Shown here one piece after another: positions 5,837 through 13,281 of a stretch of 13,300 nt of DNA. The position numbers and the translations under genes are program-made. The stretch comes from Burkholderiales bacterium. Its GTDB lineage: Bacteria > Pseudomonadota > Gammaproteobacteria > Burkholderiales > Burkholderiaceae. Each line of letters opens with the position of its first letter. The stretch's first letter is position 1. The notes under the pieces are model-generated. The model did no database searches. It saw only the letters and a list, made by a program, of their open reading frames with translations, and was not told the DNA's origin. The stretch lies in contig CAHJWV010000120.1 in assembly GCA_903643055.1 (NCBI GenBank), positions 1 to 13,300 of the forward strand, read 5' to 3'.

Positions 5837-7261
5837 ATGTCAGCGATCCAGTACCTGCGCATCATCCGGGCCCGCAAGTGGCTCGTGTTGATCCTGGCGG
5901 TTCTCGTGATTGCAGCAGGCGTGGTCGTGGCGTTGACTTTGCCGAAGCGCTTCACCGCGCAGAGTTCGTTGGTCGTCGAGATGCGCATCGATCCCGTGCT
6001 GGGCGCGCTGGCGCCGGGCATGGCGTCACCGGCTTACCTGGCCACGCAACTCGAGATCCTGAAGAGCGATCGCGTCAGCAAGCGCGTCGTCTCGACGCTC
6101 GGCATCGAGAAGTCACCGGCGGCCATCAAGCAATGGCGTGAGGCGACCCAAGGCAAGGTGCCGATGGATCTGTACTTCGGCGACCTGATGGAGCTGGGGC
6201 TGACCGTCGAGCCGGGGCGCGGCAGCAACCTGATCTACATCACCTACACGTCGAAAGACCCTGCATTTGCGGCCGCTGCGGCCAACGCCTTTGCCCAGGC
6301 CTACATGGATGTTTCGGTGGAGCTTCGGGTGGAGCCGGCGCGTCAGTCCGCAGCGTTCCTGGAAACACAGGCCAAGGTGTTGCGAACGAACCTGGAGCAG
6401 GCTCAGGCGAAGTTGTCGAGCTATCAGCAGTCCAAGGGCATCGTGGTGTCTGACGAGCGGGTCGATCAGGAGATCACCCGGCTGAATTCGCTTAACGCGC
6501 AGTTGGCCGTGGCCCAGGCCGAGCGCGTGGATGCGACTTCGCGACAAAGCAATTCAGGCACCGAGCAATCGCCGGATGCGCAATCGAGCGCGGCGGTGCA
6601 AAGCCTGAAGTCCCAGTTGGGTCAGGCCGAGGCCAAGCTCGGCGAGATCAGCAGCGTCGTGGGAGTGAACCACCCGCAACGCATTCAGCTGGAAGCCCAG
6701 ATCGCTCAACTGCGCTCGCAGCTCGCCTCTGAAGTCAAGCGCGTTTCCAGTGGCACATCGGCTGTCAGCCGCTCCACTTTCCAGAAGGTCGCTGAAATGC
6801 GAACGATGGCCGAAGACCAGAAGAAGCTGGTGCTGTCGTTGCGCTCGGAGCGCGATCAGATGTCGGTGCTGTTGCGCGATGTCGAGACTGCTCAGCGCGC
6901 GTACGAAGGCATCAGTCAGAAGGTCAATCAGGTCAACCTGGAAGGCCAGAACAACCAGGCCAATGTGCGCCTGCTCAGCCCGGCCACTGAGCCCTCAGAG
7001 CCGACCCGTTCGAAGGTGGTGTTGGTGATCGTGGCTTCGATCGTCGGTGGTTTGATTTTGGGTGCAGGCGTTGCTGTCGGCTTGGAACTGCTGGATCGCC
7101 GCGTGCGCGGCACGAGTGACTTGATCAGCATTCCTGGCGTACCCGTGATTGGCGTGCTTCACCCGATCGGTTCGACCGAGCCGGTGTTCCGCCGTTTGAT
7201 GCTGGACAGAATCGTGACCCCTGACAAGCCCTTGCTGCCTGCGCCAGGAGCCCGCCCATGA
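5837..7261 (+). CDS. epsF: EpsF chain-length determinant protein (Wzz/PCP family)
   Basis: 474 residues from the ATG at 5837; an in-frame GTG at 5819 is the alternative, but GTGGAG there better serves as part of the ribosome site. Transmembrane segment 1 is at about 15-35, straight after YLRIIRARKW. A Wzz domain follows, with a long periplasmic coiled-coil region (about 165-360) rich in Gln, Glu, Ala, Leu and Ser. The PCP proline-rich signature SPATEPSEPTRSK leads into transmembrane segment 2 at about 394-416, and a roughly 58-residue cytoplasmic tail includes the G-x-P-V-I-G-V-L motif. Such proteins oligomerise in the inner membrane and set polymer length, bridging the polymerase/flippase and the export protein. 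The kinase domain is not fused; it is supplied by epsG, whose start overlaps this stop (ATGA), implying translational coupling. Confidence 0.95.
   Translation: MSAIQYLRIIRARKWLVLILAVLVIAAGVVVALTLPKRFTAQSSLVVEMRIDPVLGALAPGMASPAYLATQLEILKSDRVSKRVVSTLGIEKSPAAIKQWREATQGKVPMDLYFGDLMELGLTVEPGRGSNLIYITYTSKDPAFAAAAANAFAQAYMDVSVELRVEPARQSAAFLETQAKVLRTNLEQAQAKLSSYQQSKGIVVSDERVDQEITRLNSLNAQLAVAQAERVDATSRQSNSGTEQSPDAQSSAAVQSLKSQLGQAEAKLGEISSVVGVNHPQRIQLEAQIAQLRSQLASEVKRVSSGTSAVSRSTFQKVAEMRTMAEDQKKLVLSLRSERDQMSVLLRDVETAQRAYEGISQKVNQVNLEGQNNQANVRLLSPATEPSEPTRSKVVLVIVASIVGGLILGAGVAVGLELLDRRVRGTSDLISIPGVPVIGVLHPIGSTEPVFRRLMLDRIVTPDKPLLPAPGARP
7246..7250 (+). promoter_or_regulatory. Ribosome binding site of epsG inside epsF
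   Basis: AGGAG, 7 bases before the epsG ATG at 7258 and inside the last codons of epsF. It fixes the 4-base overlap (ATGA) as the real start arrangement. Confidence 0.65.
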
Positions 7262-8163
7262 AGATGAGCGTCTCGGTTCCGGCAGGCTCCTCGATTGCCA
7301 CCCGTTCGATCGGCGCGATCCTGATGGATGGTGGCCTGCTGACGCCGGAAGATGCCGAGCGTGTGCTGCTGTTGCAGAAAGAGCAGAACCTGCGCTTTGG
7401 CGAGGCTGCGATCCGCCTCGGTCTGCTGACCGAGGCCGATATCCAGTACGCCCTGTCGCGACAGTTCGCTTATCCCTATCTGCGTGCAAGTGGTGACAAG
7501 CGATCGGTCAGCGAAGAATTGGTGGCGGCCTATGAGCCTTTCAGCCCACGGGTCGAGCAACTGCGGGCCATGCGCAGCCAGCTGATGATGCGCTGGTTCG
7601 ACAAGGTCAATCAGCGCCAGGTGCTGACGATGGTCGGCACCGAGCGCGGTGAAGGCCGCAGCTATTTGGCAGCCAATCTTGCCGTCGTGTTCTCGCAGCT
7701 GGGCGAGCGCACCTTGCTGATCGATGCCGACCTGCGCACGCCGCGCCAGCATGAGTTGTTCATGCTGCAAAACAAGGCCGGCCTGTCGACGATGCTGGCC
7801 GGCCGCGCCCGCGATGAAGCCATCATCCGCATCACCGATCTGGCCGGCCTGTATGTGCTGCCTGCCGGGCCGGTGCCGCCCAACCCGCTGGAATTGCTGA
7901 GCCGCGGCATCTTTGATGACGTTCTGAACCAGGTGCGAGCGATGTTCGATGTGATCATCATCGACACGCCCTCGATGTCGGTCGGTGAAGATGCCGCCAT
8001 CGTCGCGGTGCGCACCGGTGCGGCATTGGCGGTGGCCCGAAGTGCGCAAACCCGCGTCTCATCATTCAACAACATGGTGCAAGGCCTGATGAGCGCCGGC
8101 GTGGCCGTAGTTGGGTCGGTGCTGAACGATGTGCCGGCTGCAAAGAAGGCCAAGGGCAAATAG
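7258..8163 (+). CDS. epsG: EpsG, chain-length determinant BY-kinase-like ATPase
   Basis: 301 residues. An N-terminal segment (about 15-75) resembles the MshEN / T2SS-E N-terminal c-di-GMP-binding-type fold, with repeated helix motifs such as GAILMDGGLLTPEDAERVL and RLGLLTEADIQYALS. The BY-kinase ATPase domain covers about 120-295. The Walker A position reads GTERGEGRS (127-135), with Arg134 where canonical BY-kinases have Lys. Walker A' is LLIDADLR (153-160) and Walker B is VIIIDTP (232-238). The C-terminus ends in basic residues with no Tyr cluster, so the usual autophosphorylation target is missing. It should act in the cytoplasm as ATPase partner of EpsF. Whether it phosphorylates anything is uncertain. 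It is the last plus-strand gene, 95 bases from the convergent minus-strand acyltransferase, with no clear terminator between them. Confidence 0.93.
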   Translation: MKMSVSVPAGSSIATRSIGAILMDGGLLTPEDAERVLLLQKEQNLRFGEAAIRLGLLTEADIQYALSRQFAYPYLRASGDKRSVSEELVAAYEPFSPRVEQLRAMRSQLMMRWFDKVNQRQVLTMVGTERGEGRSYLAANLAVVFSQLGERTLLIDADLRTPRQHELFMLQNKAGLSTMLAGRARDEAIIRITDLAGLYVLPAGPVPPNPLELLSRGIFDDVLNQVRAMFDVIIIDTPSMSVGEDAAIVAVRTGAALAVARSAQTRVSSFNNMVQGLMSAGVAVVGSVLNDVPAAKKAKGK

Positions 8164-8258
8164 GCACCGAAATCGGGCCGTACAGCGGTCTGGTGATCTC
8201 GAGGGCGACACGGCGAGCGGCACGGGCTGCCATCTTGTTACCTGTCTGCGGCGTTATG

Positions 8259-8879
8259 TCACTCGACCTGTTCGCTCACGTCGCTGGCTTGACCCCTTGC
8301 TTTGATTTGGGCTTCGTTGACTAACGAGACAGAATCACGGCTTCGGCGTGAAATCACTTTGGCTGGAATACCCACGGCCGTCGCGCCGTCAGGCACGTCT
8401 TTGATCACGACGGCATTGGCGCCGATGCGCGCGTGATTGCCGATGCGCACCCCGCCAAGAATTTTGGCGCCCGCACCGATGTCAACATGGCCGCCGATGG
8501 TCGGCAATGAGTCGCCGTCGGCGGCCCCGATCGTGACCTGCTGGAAGAACAGGCAGTTCGGGCCAATCTTGGCGGCCGGGTGAATCACGATGCCGTTCGG
8601 GTGCGGCAGCAACAGGCCCCCGCCAAGCTGGCTGTTCAGTGGAATCTCGGCACCGGTCACGGCACTCCAGAAATAATGTCGCATCACCGCGATCATGCGC
8701 AAGGGGTGGCGCAGCGGATTGCGGGCGGCGCGATGAGCCTGATACGCGCGGATGCTGGCCAGCAGCGATCGCGACGGATGCCAACGAAACCAAGGCTTCT
8801 GCTCACGCGACCAGTCCGGAACGGTCGCGGACACCTGAGGCACCGCTGGGATCGTTGAGGTGGGTGAATTCATCGGCAT
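8259..8879 (-). CDS. Serine-acetyltransferase-like hexapeptide-repeat acyltransferase
   Basis: 206 residues. A helical N-terminal region (about 35-75) is followed by a left-handed parallel beta-helix of hexapeptide repeats (about 77-175): GGGLLLPHPNGIVIHPAAKI, TIGGHVDIGAGAKILGG, and IGNHARIGANAVVIKDVPDG ending in IPAKVI. H93 in LPHPNGIVI aligns with the catalytic His of CysE (LDHATGIV). The fold is that of serine O-acetyltransferase, but the short form in a glycosyltransferase operon suggests O-acetylation of a sugar in the exopolysaccharide, using acetyl-CoA (inference). True cysteine biosynthesis is the alternative. It starts 6 bases after the stop of the upstream WecG-STAS gene. There is no clear Shine-Dalgarno, so translation is probably coupled. 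Two possible ATGs (8879 and 8873) lie two codons apart. It is the last gene of the minus-strand run. Confidence 0.88.
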   Translation of the reverse strand: MPMNSPTSTIPAVPQVSATVPDWSREQKPWFRWHPSRSLLASIRAYQAHRAARNPLRHPLRMIAVMRHYFWSAVTGAEIPLNSQLGGGLLLPHPNGIVIHPAAKIGPNCLFFQQVTIGAADGDSLPTIGGHVDIGAGAKILGGVRIGNHARIGANAVVIKDVPDGATAVGIPAKVISRRSRDSVSLVNEAQIKARGQASDVSEQVE

Positions 8880-8885
8880 TCGAAG

Positions 8886-9992
8886 TCAGGCGGTCGTCAA
8901 CAGATGGTCAGCACAGGCCCAATGCGCCGTTTTCTGGAATGCCAAAGATGCCGCGCTGATGCTCCAGGCCAAGCTCTGTTGCATGCACCAGCCCTGAAGC
9001 AAAGACAACTGCGCCAGAACCGCGCTGTCGACAAAGCTCACCTCTGCCAGATCGAAGCTTACCGACTGGCGATGGTCTGCGATGCGTTGGAGTTGTTGGC
9101 GCAAGGGCTCTGCGTTCGCGTGGGCCCATGCGCCAGACAAGCGGACATGCGCGTGGCCGTGAAGCACCTTCACGTCAAGACGAGCTTGAGCCAAGGCGTG
9201 AGGGGAGGGTGTGCATCTACGCAACTGCCAAGCCAGTGGCAGCACCCGGGTCAACAGCAGCGTCGATAGCCGCAGACCATCTCTGGCATAACGCCGCCAA
9301 AGCGCGGGCTCTTCAACGATGCGCCACAGCCATTCCAGCCGCAGGTGCTGTGCCCAGGCGGGAGCCCGGCGCACGGTGCCCGCCGCAAAGTTCACCACCG
9401 CGCCAAGGTGGCTGACCAGCGGCGTGTCGAGCTTCGACAGGTTGTGCTGAATCCAGGCCTGCCCTTTTTGCGCACCCAAAGCGACTACCAGAAAATCGGC
9501 CCCACTGGTGTTGATGCGATCGATCTGCCCGGGCTGGCTCATTGCGTCGATGGTGCCGAAGCCGGGAGATTCATGGCCAACGCAGCGCATGCCGCTGGCG
9601 TCGCCGGCCGAGTTCACACGCTGGCAGGCCGCCTCGGCGGCTCCCGGGGGCCCACCAAAAAAGTAAACCGAAACGCATGATGCGGAAGGGCGCTGCAGTC
9701 GTTCGAACAGCGTGGAGCCGGCCACCCGCTCAGGCAGCCGAACGCCGATCCAGCGCGAGATCATCACGATCGGCCAACCATCGGCGACGCTCAAATCGCT
9801 TTGCTGTACCGAGCGCCGAAAGGCGGCGTCATCGATGCACTGAACCGCAAAGTTCAGGTTGGGCGTCGACAGAAAGCAGCGCTTGCGTTGCTGAATGCTT
9901 TGTCGCAAAAGCGCTTCAGCCTGCGCTTCGGTGATGGCATCGAACGGCAAGCCAAGGATGCAATGAACGTTGCGGCTGAAATCAGGCGGCAC
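8886..9992 (-). CDS. WecG/TagA/CpsF-family glycosyltransferase fused to a C-terminal STAS domain
   Basis: 368 residues from a GTG start. The GT26 (WecG/TagA/CpsF) domain spans about 12-240: STPNLNFAV (42-50), the ADG motif with probable catalytic D71, PERVAGSTLFERL (87-99), YFFGG (110-114), GADFLVVALGAQKGQAWI (164-181), and SHLGAVVNFAAGTVRRAP (194-211), followed by an Arg/Trp-rich membrane-associating helix. The family moves a sugar (for example ManNAc or ManNAcA) from UDP-sugar onto a lipid-linked acceptor. Residues about 271-368 form a STAS domain with the core SFDLAEVSFVDSAVLAQL and the conserved phosphorylatable-type Ser323 after D322, as in anti-sigma antagonists of the SpoIIAA type. The fusion is unusual. 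It overlaps the upstream GT2 gene by 11 bases and has AGGAAAGG 7 bases before the GTG, which supports this start. Confidence 0.9.
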   Translation of the reverse strand: MPPDFSRNVHCILGLPFDAITEAQAEALLRQSIQQRKRCFLSTPNLNFAVQCIDDAAFRRSVQQSDLSVADGWPIVMISRWIGVRLPERVAGSTLFERLQRPSASCVSVYFFGGPPGAAEAACQRVNSAGDASGMRCVGHESPGFGTIDAMSQPGQIDRINTSGADFLVVALGAQKGQAWIQHNLSKLDTPLVSHLGAVVNFAAGTVRRAPAWAQHLRLEWLWRIVEEPALWRRYARDGLRLSTLLLTRVLPLAWQLRRCTPSPHALAQARLDVKVLHGHAHVRLSGAWAHANAEPLRQQLQRIADHRQSVSFDLAEVSFVDSAVLAQLSLLQGWCMQQSLAWSISAASLAFQKTAHWACADHLLTTA

Positions 9993-10893
9993 CGCGGTGC
10001 CTTTCCTGGATCTCCGTGATCGCGCGGCGCTTGCCGACCATCAGCGCGCGCCATTGATAGCGCCGCAGGAAGAGCCTGAACTCCGGATCATCGAACCGTG
10101 GCTCTCCGCGCAGCCGGCTGCGCAACCAACCCCACACCATTGCCAGGCTGCCCAGGACATACGGTTTTTCATTGATGCGGTTCAGTGCATTGGCCACCAT
10201 GTAGGCGAAGCCGGTGCCCATGAAGTACTGGCCATAGCCATGCCGCATGCGGCCGGTCAGGATGCCGGTTTGGCTGGAGCCCATCGGGCGAAGGTGGATG
10301 AATCGCAATTCGGGGTCATCCCAGCTGCAGGCTATCCAGCCCTTCATGCGGCAGCGGTGTCCATCGATGCCGTCCCACATGACTTGCCTCACAAAGCCGC
10401 CCAGTTCCTGGAAGCGCGAGACGCGGTAGAACTTGCTGGCGCCGATAGAGGTCTCGTCGCCATGTCGTTCGTTGACGAGTTCACCGTGCTCCCAGATGTA
10501 GGCTTTGCCGCTGCAGGTCGCGATGCGTGGATCGGCTTCCATGCGCTTCATCAAGCCTTCGAAATATCCGGCGGGCAGGTTCAGGTCGAGGTCGAGCTTG
10601 CAAAGGTATTCGAAGTCGTTCGGATCGATGGTGTCGAAGCCCGCATAAAAGGCTTCGATCACGCCCGGGCCGACGGCACGGCGGCCGCGGTCAGTGCGGG
10701 TGACGATGCGGATCCAGTCGTGCTTCGCGGCGTACTCGGCCAGAATCTTCGGTGTGTCGTCGGTGGAGCCATCGTCGACGATCACCCACAACGCTGGCGG
10801 CACCGATTGGGCCACCACGGTGTCCAGCGTTTGCCGCATGAAGTCGGCCTCGTTGCGGCACGGCGAAATGATCACATAACGTTGATTCGGCAT
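9982..10893 (-). CDS. Family 2 glycosyltransferase
   Basis: 303 residues from the ATG at 10893; a TTG five codons upstream is the alternative. It has the GT-A fold: YVIISPCRNEADFMRQTL opens the nucleotide-sugar domain, DDGSTDDT is at 40-47, and the metal-binding DxD-type motif is D101-L-D103 in KLDLDLNLP. A later WDGIDGHR segment (about 216-223) may carry the catalytic acid. No convincing membrane span is seen, so it is likely cytoplasmic or membrane-peripheral, adding a sugar to the lipid-linked repeat unit. Donor and linkage cannot be read from sequence. The stop overlaps the GTG of the WecG-STAS gene by 11 bases, which argues for a shared message and function. No good Shine-Dalgarno is visible. 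A 182-base gap separates it from the upstream GT4 gene. Confidence 0.92.
   Translation of the reverse strand: MPNQRYVIISPCRNEADFMRQTLDTVVAQSVPPALWVIVDDGSTDDTPKILAEYAAKHDWIRIVTRTDRGRRAVGPGVIEAFYAGFDTIDPNDFEYLCKLDLDLNLPAGYFEGLMKRMEADPRIATCSGKAYIWEHGELVNERHGDETSIGASKFYRVSRFQELGGFVRQVMWDGIDGHRCRMKGWIACSWDDPELRFIHLRPMGSSQTGILTGRMRHGYGQYFMGTGFAYMVANALNRINEKPYVLGSLAMVWGWLRSRLRGEPRFDDPEFRLFLRRYQWRALMVGKRRAITEIQERHRGAA
10000..10007 (-). promoter_or_regulatory. Ribosome binding site deciding the GTG start of the WecG-STAS gene
   Basis: AGGAAAGG on the minus strand, 7 bases before the GTG at 9992 and inside the 3' end of the GT2 gene. No ATG lies in frame until residue 77, inside the conserved domain, so the GTG is needed. 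Confidence 0.6.
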
Positions 10894-10983
10894 GGTCTTG
10901 TGGCGCAAGTTTCATCGGCGGCCACGCTCGATAGTGGTCACGCGGCGGCATGGCGCAAAGAGGGTGGGCGCTGAGTATGTCGC

Positions 10984-11017
10984 AAAAAAACGGGGGCTTG
11001 AGCGGGTGCTGCCGCTC
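10984..11017 (-). terminator. Possible terminator between the GT4 and GT2 genes
   Basis: Reading the minus strand, a perfect 6-bp stem GAGCGG / CCGCTC with a 6-base loop (11017-11000) is followed, after 9 bases, by a run of seven T (10990-10984). The gap between stem and T-run is longer than in a standard intrinsic terminator. It sits about 60 bases after the GT4 stop and 91 bases before the GT2 start. If real, the GT2 - WecG-STAS - acyltransferase genes need their own promoter, which I could not identify. Confidence 0.4.
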
Positions 11018-11075
11018 TCCACTGGATCAAGGGTGCATCACGAACTTGAATGCGTTGCACTCGGAGTAAGTTCCT

Positions 11076-12287
11076 TCAAGCCTGGGCTTGCCTGAACAGC
11101 TCGGCCAGCTTGGTGGCCTCGGTATCCGAGTGGTGGGCTGACCAGACCGCGGTATGGGCGGTCTGGCTCATGGCGGCCAAGGTCTCGGGCGTGGCGTCGA
11201 GGCAGGAACGCATGGCTTGCGCCAGGGCATCGACATCCCCCGCCGGATACAGCCAGCCCGATCGTTCGTGTGCGACCAATTCGGGAATGCCGGCGAGGTA
11301 AGGCGCGACCACCGGCCGGCGATTGGCCATGGCCTCCATGATGACCACCGGCAGGCCTTCAGACAGGCTGGGCACAATCAAGGCGCGGGCCGCGCGCAGC
11401 TCAGCCTCGATGCCTTGGGCATCAAGCCATCCAGTGATGCGGATGCGGTCGGTGATGCCATGCTGCCGCGCCAGCGCTTCGACATCGCCACGCATCGGTC
11501 CGTCGCCTGCCAGCACCAATTCAAACGACACCCCTTGGCTCGCCAACTGGCTTGCCGCTTCGATCAGCAGGAGCTGGCCTTTTTCCTTGGACAGCCGGCC
11601 GATGCAGACGAGCCGCCTGACGCCGGCCTGCGCTGGCGGCGCTGCATCGCCGTACCCGCTTTCCAAGCCGCAACGCACGACCTGCACCTTGCGCCACGAG
11701 GTGTGAGGCACCCATTTGAAGATCTGGCTGCGGCCGAAGGCGCACACCGCGGCGACGAACGATGCCTGCCCGACGGTGCGATCAAGCCCCATCTGAGCGG
11801 GCCGGTCCATGATGTCTGAGCCGTGGGCCGTGAAGCTGTAGGAGATGCCGCCCAAGGCACTGGTTAGCATCGCGACTTCGGCCGGGTTGGTCGCGAAGTG
11901 AGCATGCAAATGGCGGGTTCCGGTTCGCTGCATCCAGGCGTGAATCCAGCAGGCTTCCACCAGATAAGCCATGTGCACTGGCCAGGGCCGATCAGACTTT
12001 CGCGCCATCTGCCAGGCCAGGCGGGCGGCCGACAAAAAGCGCCGTGGTGACTTGAGTGACGCGCGCGTTACCGGCCCCAGCAAGGACGCCGCACCGCCTT
12101 TCAGCACATAGGCGGTGCGCCCGCGCTCCGCGATGTCCAGCGTATCGACCAGAGGGAGGTCCCAGCCGCGCAAGGCGATTCGGTGCACCGTCATACCCAG
12201 GCGCTCCAGCGCATGGATTTCGCGGCGGATGAAGGTGTGGCTGACCGATGGATACTGGTTCACCAGGTAGGTGATGGGCTCGGTCAT
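11076..12287 (-). CDS. Family 4 glycosyltransferase, WcaL-like
   Basis: 403 residues with the GT-B fold. The N-terminus YLVNQYPSVSHTFIRREI (7-24) is the signature seen in WcaL-type (colanic acid) glycosyltransferases. HLHAHFATNPAEVAML (126-141) and SFTAHGSDI (151-159) belong to the acceptor domain. The donor domain begins near 223 with LVCIGRLSKEKG, then LAGDGP (259-264), and carries the retaining-GT E-x7-E motif E310-GLPVVIM-E318, which contacts the nucleotide-sugar phosphate and ribose. It is cytoplasmic, adding a sugar to the growing repeat unit; the donor is unknown. The ATG lies 7 bases after the stop of the upstream GT2 gene and is preceded by GATCCTCCG rather than a Shine-Dalgarno, so coupled translation is likely. 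It is followed by the only sizeable gap in the minus-strand run. Confidence 0.94.
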   Translation of the reverse strand: MTEPITYLVNQYPSVSHTFIRREIHALERLGMTVHRIALRGWDLPLVDTLDIAERGRTAYVLKGGAASLLGPVTRASLKSPRRFLSAARLAWQMARKSDRPWPVHMAYLVEACWIHAWMQRTGTRHLHAHFATNPAEVAMLTSALGGISYSFTAHGSDIMDRPAQMGLDRTVGQASFVAAVCAFGRSQIFKWVPHTSWRKVQVVRCGLESGYGDAAPPAQAGVRRLVCIGRLSKEKGQLLLIEAASQLASQGVSFELVLAGDGPMRGDVEALARQHGITDRIRITGWLDAQGIEAELRAARALIVPSLSEGLPVVIMEAMANRRPVVAPYLAGIPELVAHERSGWLYPAGDVDALAQAMRSCLDATPETLAAMSQTAHTAVWSAHHSDTEATKLAELFRQAQA

Positions 12288-12294
12288 CGGAGGA

Positions 12295-13281
12295 TCAAGA
12301 CTTGTGGAATGAGTTCGTCGTCGTTCCGCGTTGCCGAGTCAACCAGTATTGGCATTGGCCCAGCAGCTCAGGGAATTTTCCGAGGACGAGGAAGGTGGCG
12401 CTCCATAGGCGATGCTTCCGCTCTCCCGTCATCGCCGACGCTATCCGCAGGACCTGCACCGGGTAGATCAGAAGCAGCAGCAAGGCCAGCGAGTGAAGCC
12501 AGAGCGCAGCGGAAAGAATGGCCAGCGGGACCAACGCGGCCCACAGCCACGCACGCAAGGTTTGGCGCACCATGTTCCGGTCCTGGCTGCCGTACATGTT
12601 TGCTGCCTGGGCATAACCGAAGCCAACCCGGCGGGTGCGTTTCCACCACTGATTGAATTTCAGCATCGCCGAATCGTGCCAAGCCATCGCGATCGGCAAA
12701 CGCCAGATCTTCCAGCCGGCAGTGCGAAGGCGCAGACAAAGTTCGGGTTCTTCGCCTGCGAAAAGATCATCGCGAAATCCCCCTACTTGCTCGAAAGCCT
12801 CGATGCGCATCATGGCAATGCCGCCGCAGGCCTCAATTTTTCCGCTTGGCAACATCGCAGATTGATCGGCAATGCGGTTGTAGACAGAGCGTTCGGGAAA
12901 CCTTTCGCGTAAGCCACCGCATACGCATGCCACCTTGGGGTCTCGTTCAATGAATGCCGCCGCCTCATCAAACCATCCCTGGATGATTTCGCAGTCGCCA
13001 TCGATGAACTGGATCCAGCGGGCCGGCTGAGCAACCTGCTTCAATCGCGCAAAACCGGCGTTGCGCGCACGGGCCGCGGTGAACGGGATCTTCATGTCCA
13101 GTTCCACCACTTCAATCCCTTTCGATCGTGCCATGTCCACGGATGTGTCGGTGGAGGCTGAGTCTACATACACCACCGTCGCGACGAGATTGCGAATGGA
13201 GTCAAGGCAGCGCACAAGACGCTCTCCTTCATTGCGACCAATGACAACCACCCAGATGTCGAGATGGCGTTGGCCAGGCAT
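12295..13281 (-). CDS. Family 2 glycosyltransferase with C-terminal membrane segments
   Basis: 328 residues. The GT-A domain covers 8-230: DIWVVVIGRNEGERL (8-22), VDSASTDTS (39-47), the DxD-like D94-G-D96 in FIDGDCEI, and the GEEPELCLRLRTAGW region (176-190) that in GT2 enzymes holds the catalytic acidic residues (ED-type). R217 and nearby W/K-rich residues precede two probable transmembrane helices at about 240-260 and 263-283, so the enzyme is anchored in the inner membrane with its catalytic domain in the cytoplasm. Such enzymes are frequent in exopolysaccharide clusters. The ATG at 13281 has AGGA close upstream and puts the GT fold at the N-terminus. The frame is still open to the window edge, so a slightly earlier start cannot be excluded. 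It heads the visible minus-strand run. Confidence 0.9.
   Translation of the reverse strand: MPGQRHLDIWVVVIGRNEGERLVRCLDSIRNLVATVVYVDSASTDTSVDMARSKGIEVVELDMKIPFTAARARNAGFARLKQVAQPARWIQFIDGDCEIIQGWFDEAAAFIERDPKVACVCGGLRERFPERSVYNRIADQSAMLPSGKIEACGGIAMMRIEAFEQVGGFRDDLFAGEEPELCLRLRTAGWKIWRLPIAMAWHDSAMLKFNQWWKRTRRVGFGYAQAANMYGSQDRNMVRQTLRAWLWAALVPLAILSAALWLHSLALLLLLIYPVQVLRIASAMTGERKHRLWSATFLVLGKFPELLGQCQYWLTRQRGTTTNSFHKS

Noticed and set aside
7159..8049. A 296-codon open frame on the minus strand opposite epsG
   Set aside because: Antisense shadow of the BY-kinase-like ATPase gene; composition dominated by His/Gln/Arg.
8164..8258. Possible terminator between convergent epsG and the acyltransferase
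   Set aside because: No stem of useful strength followed by a T-run was found on either strand.
9970..10974. A 334-codon open frame on the plus strand opposite the GT2 gene
   Set aside because: Shadow of the GT2 coding strand, which carries clear catalytic motifs; no recognisable protein on this strand.
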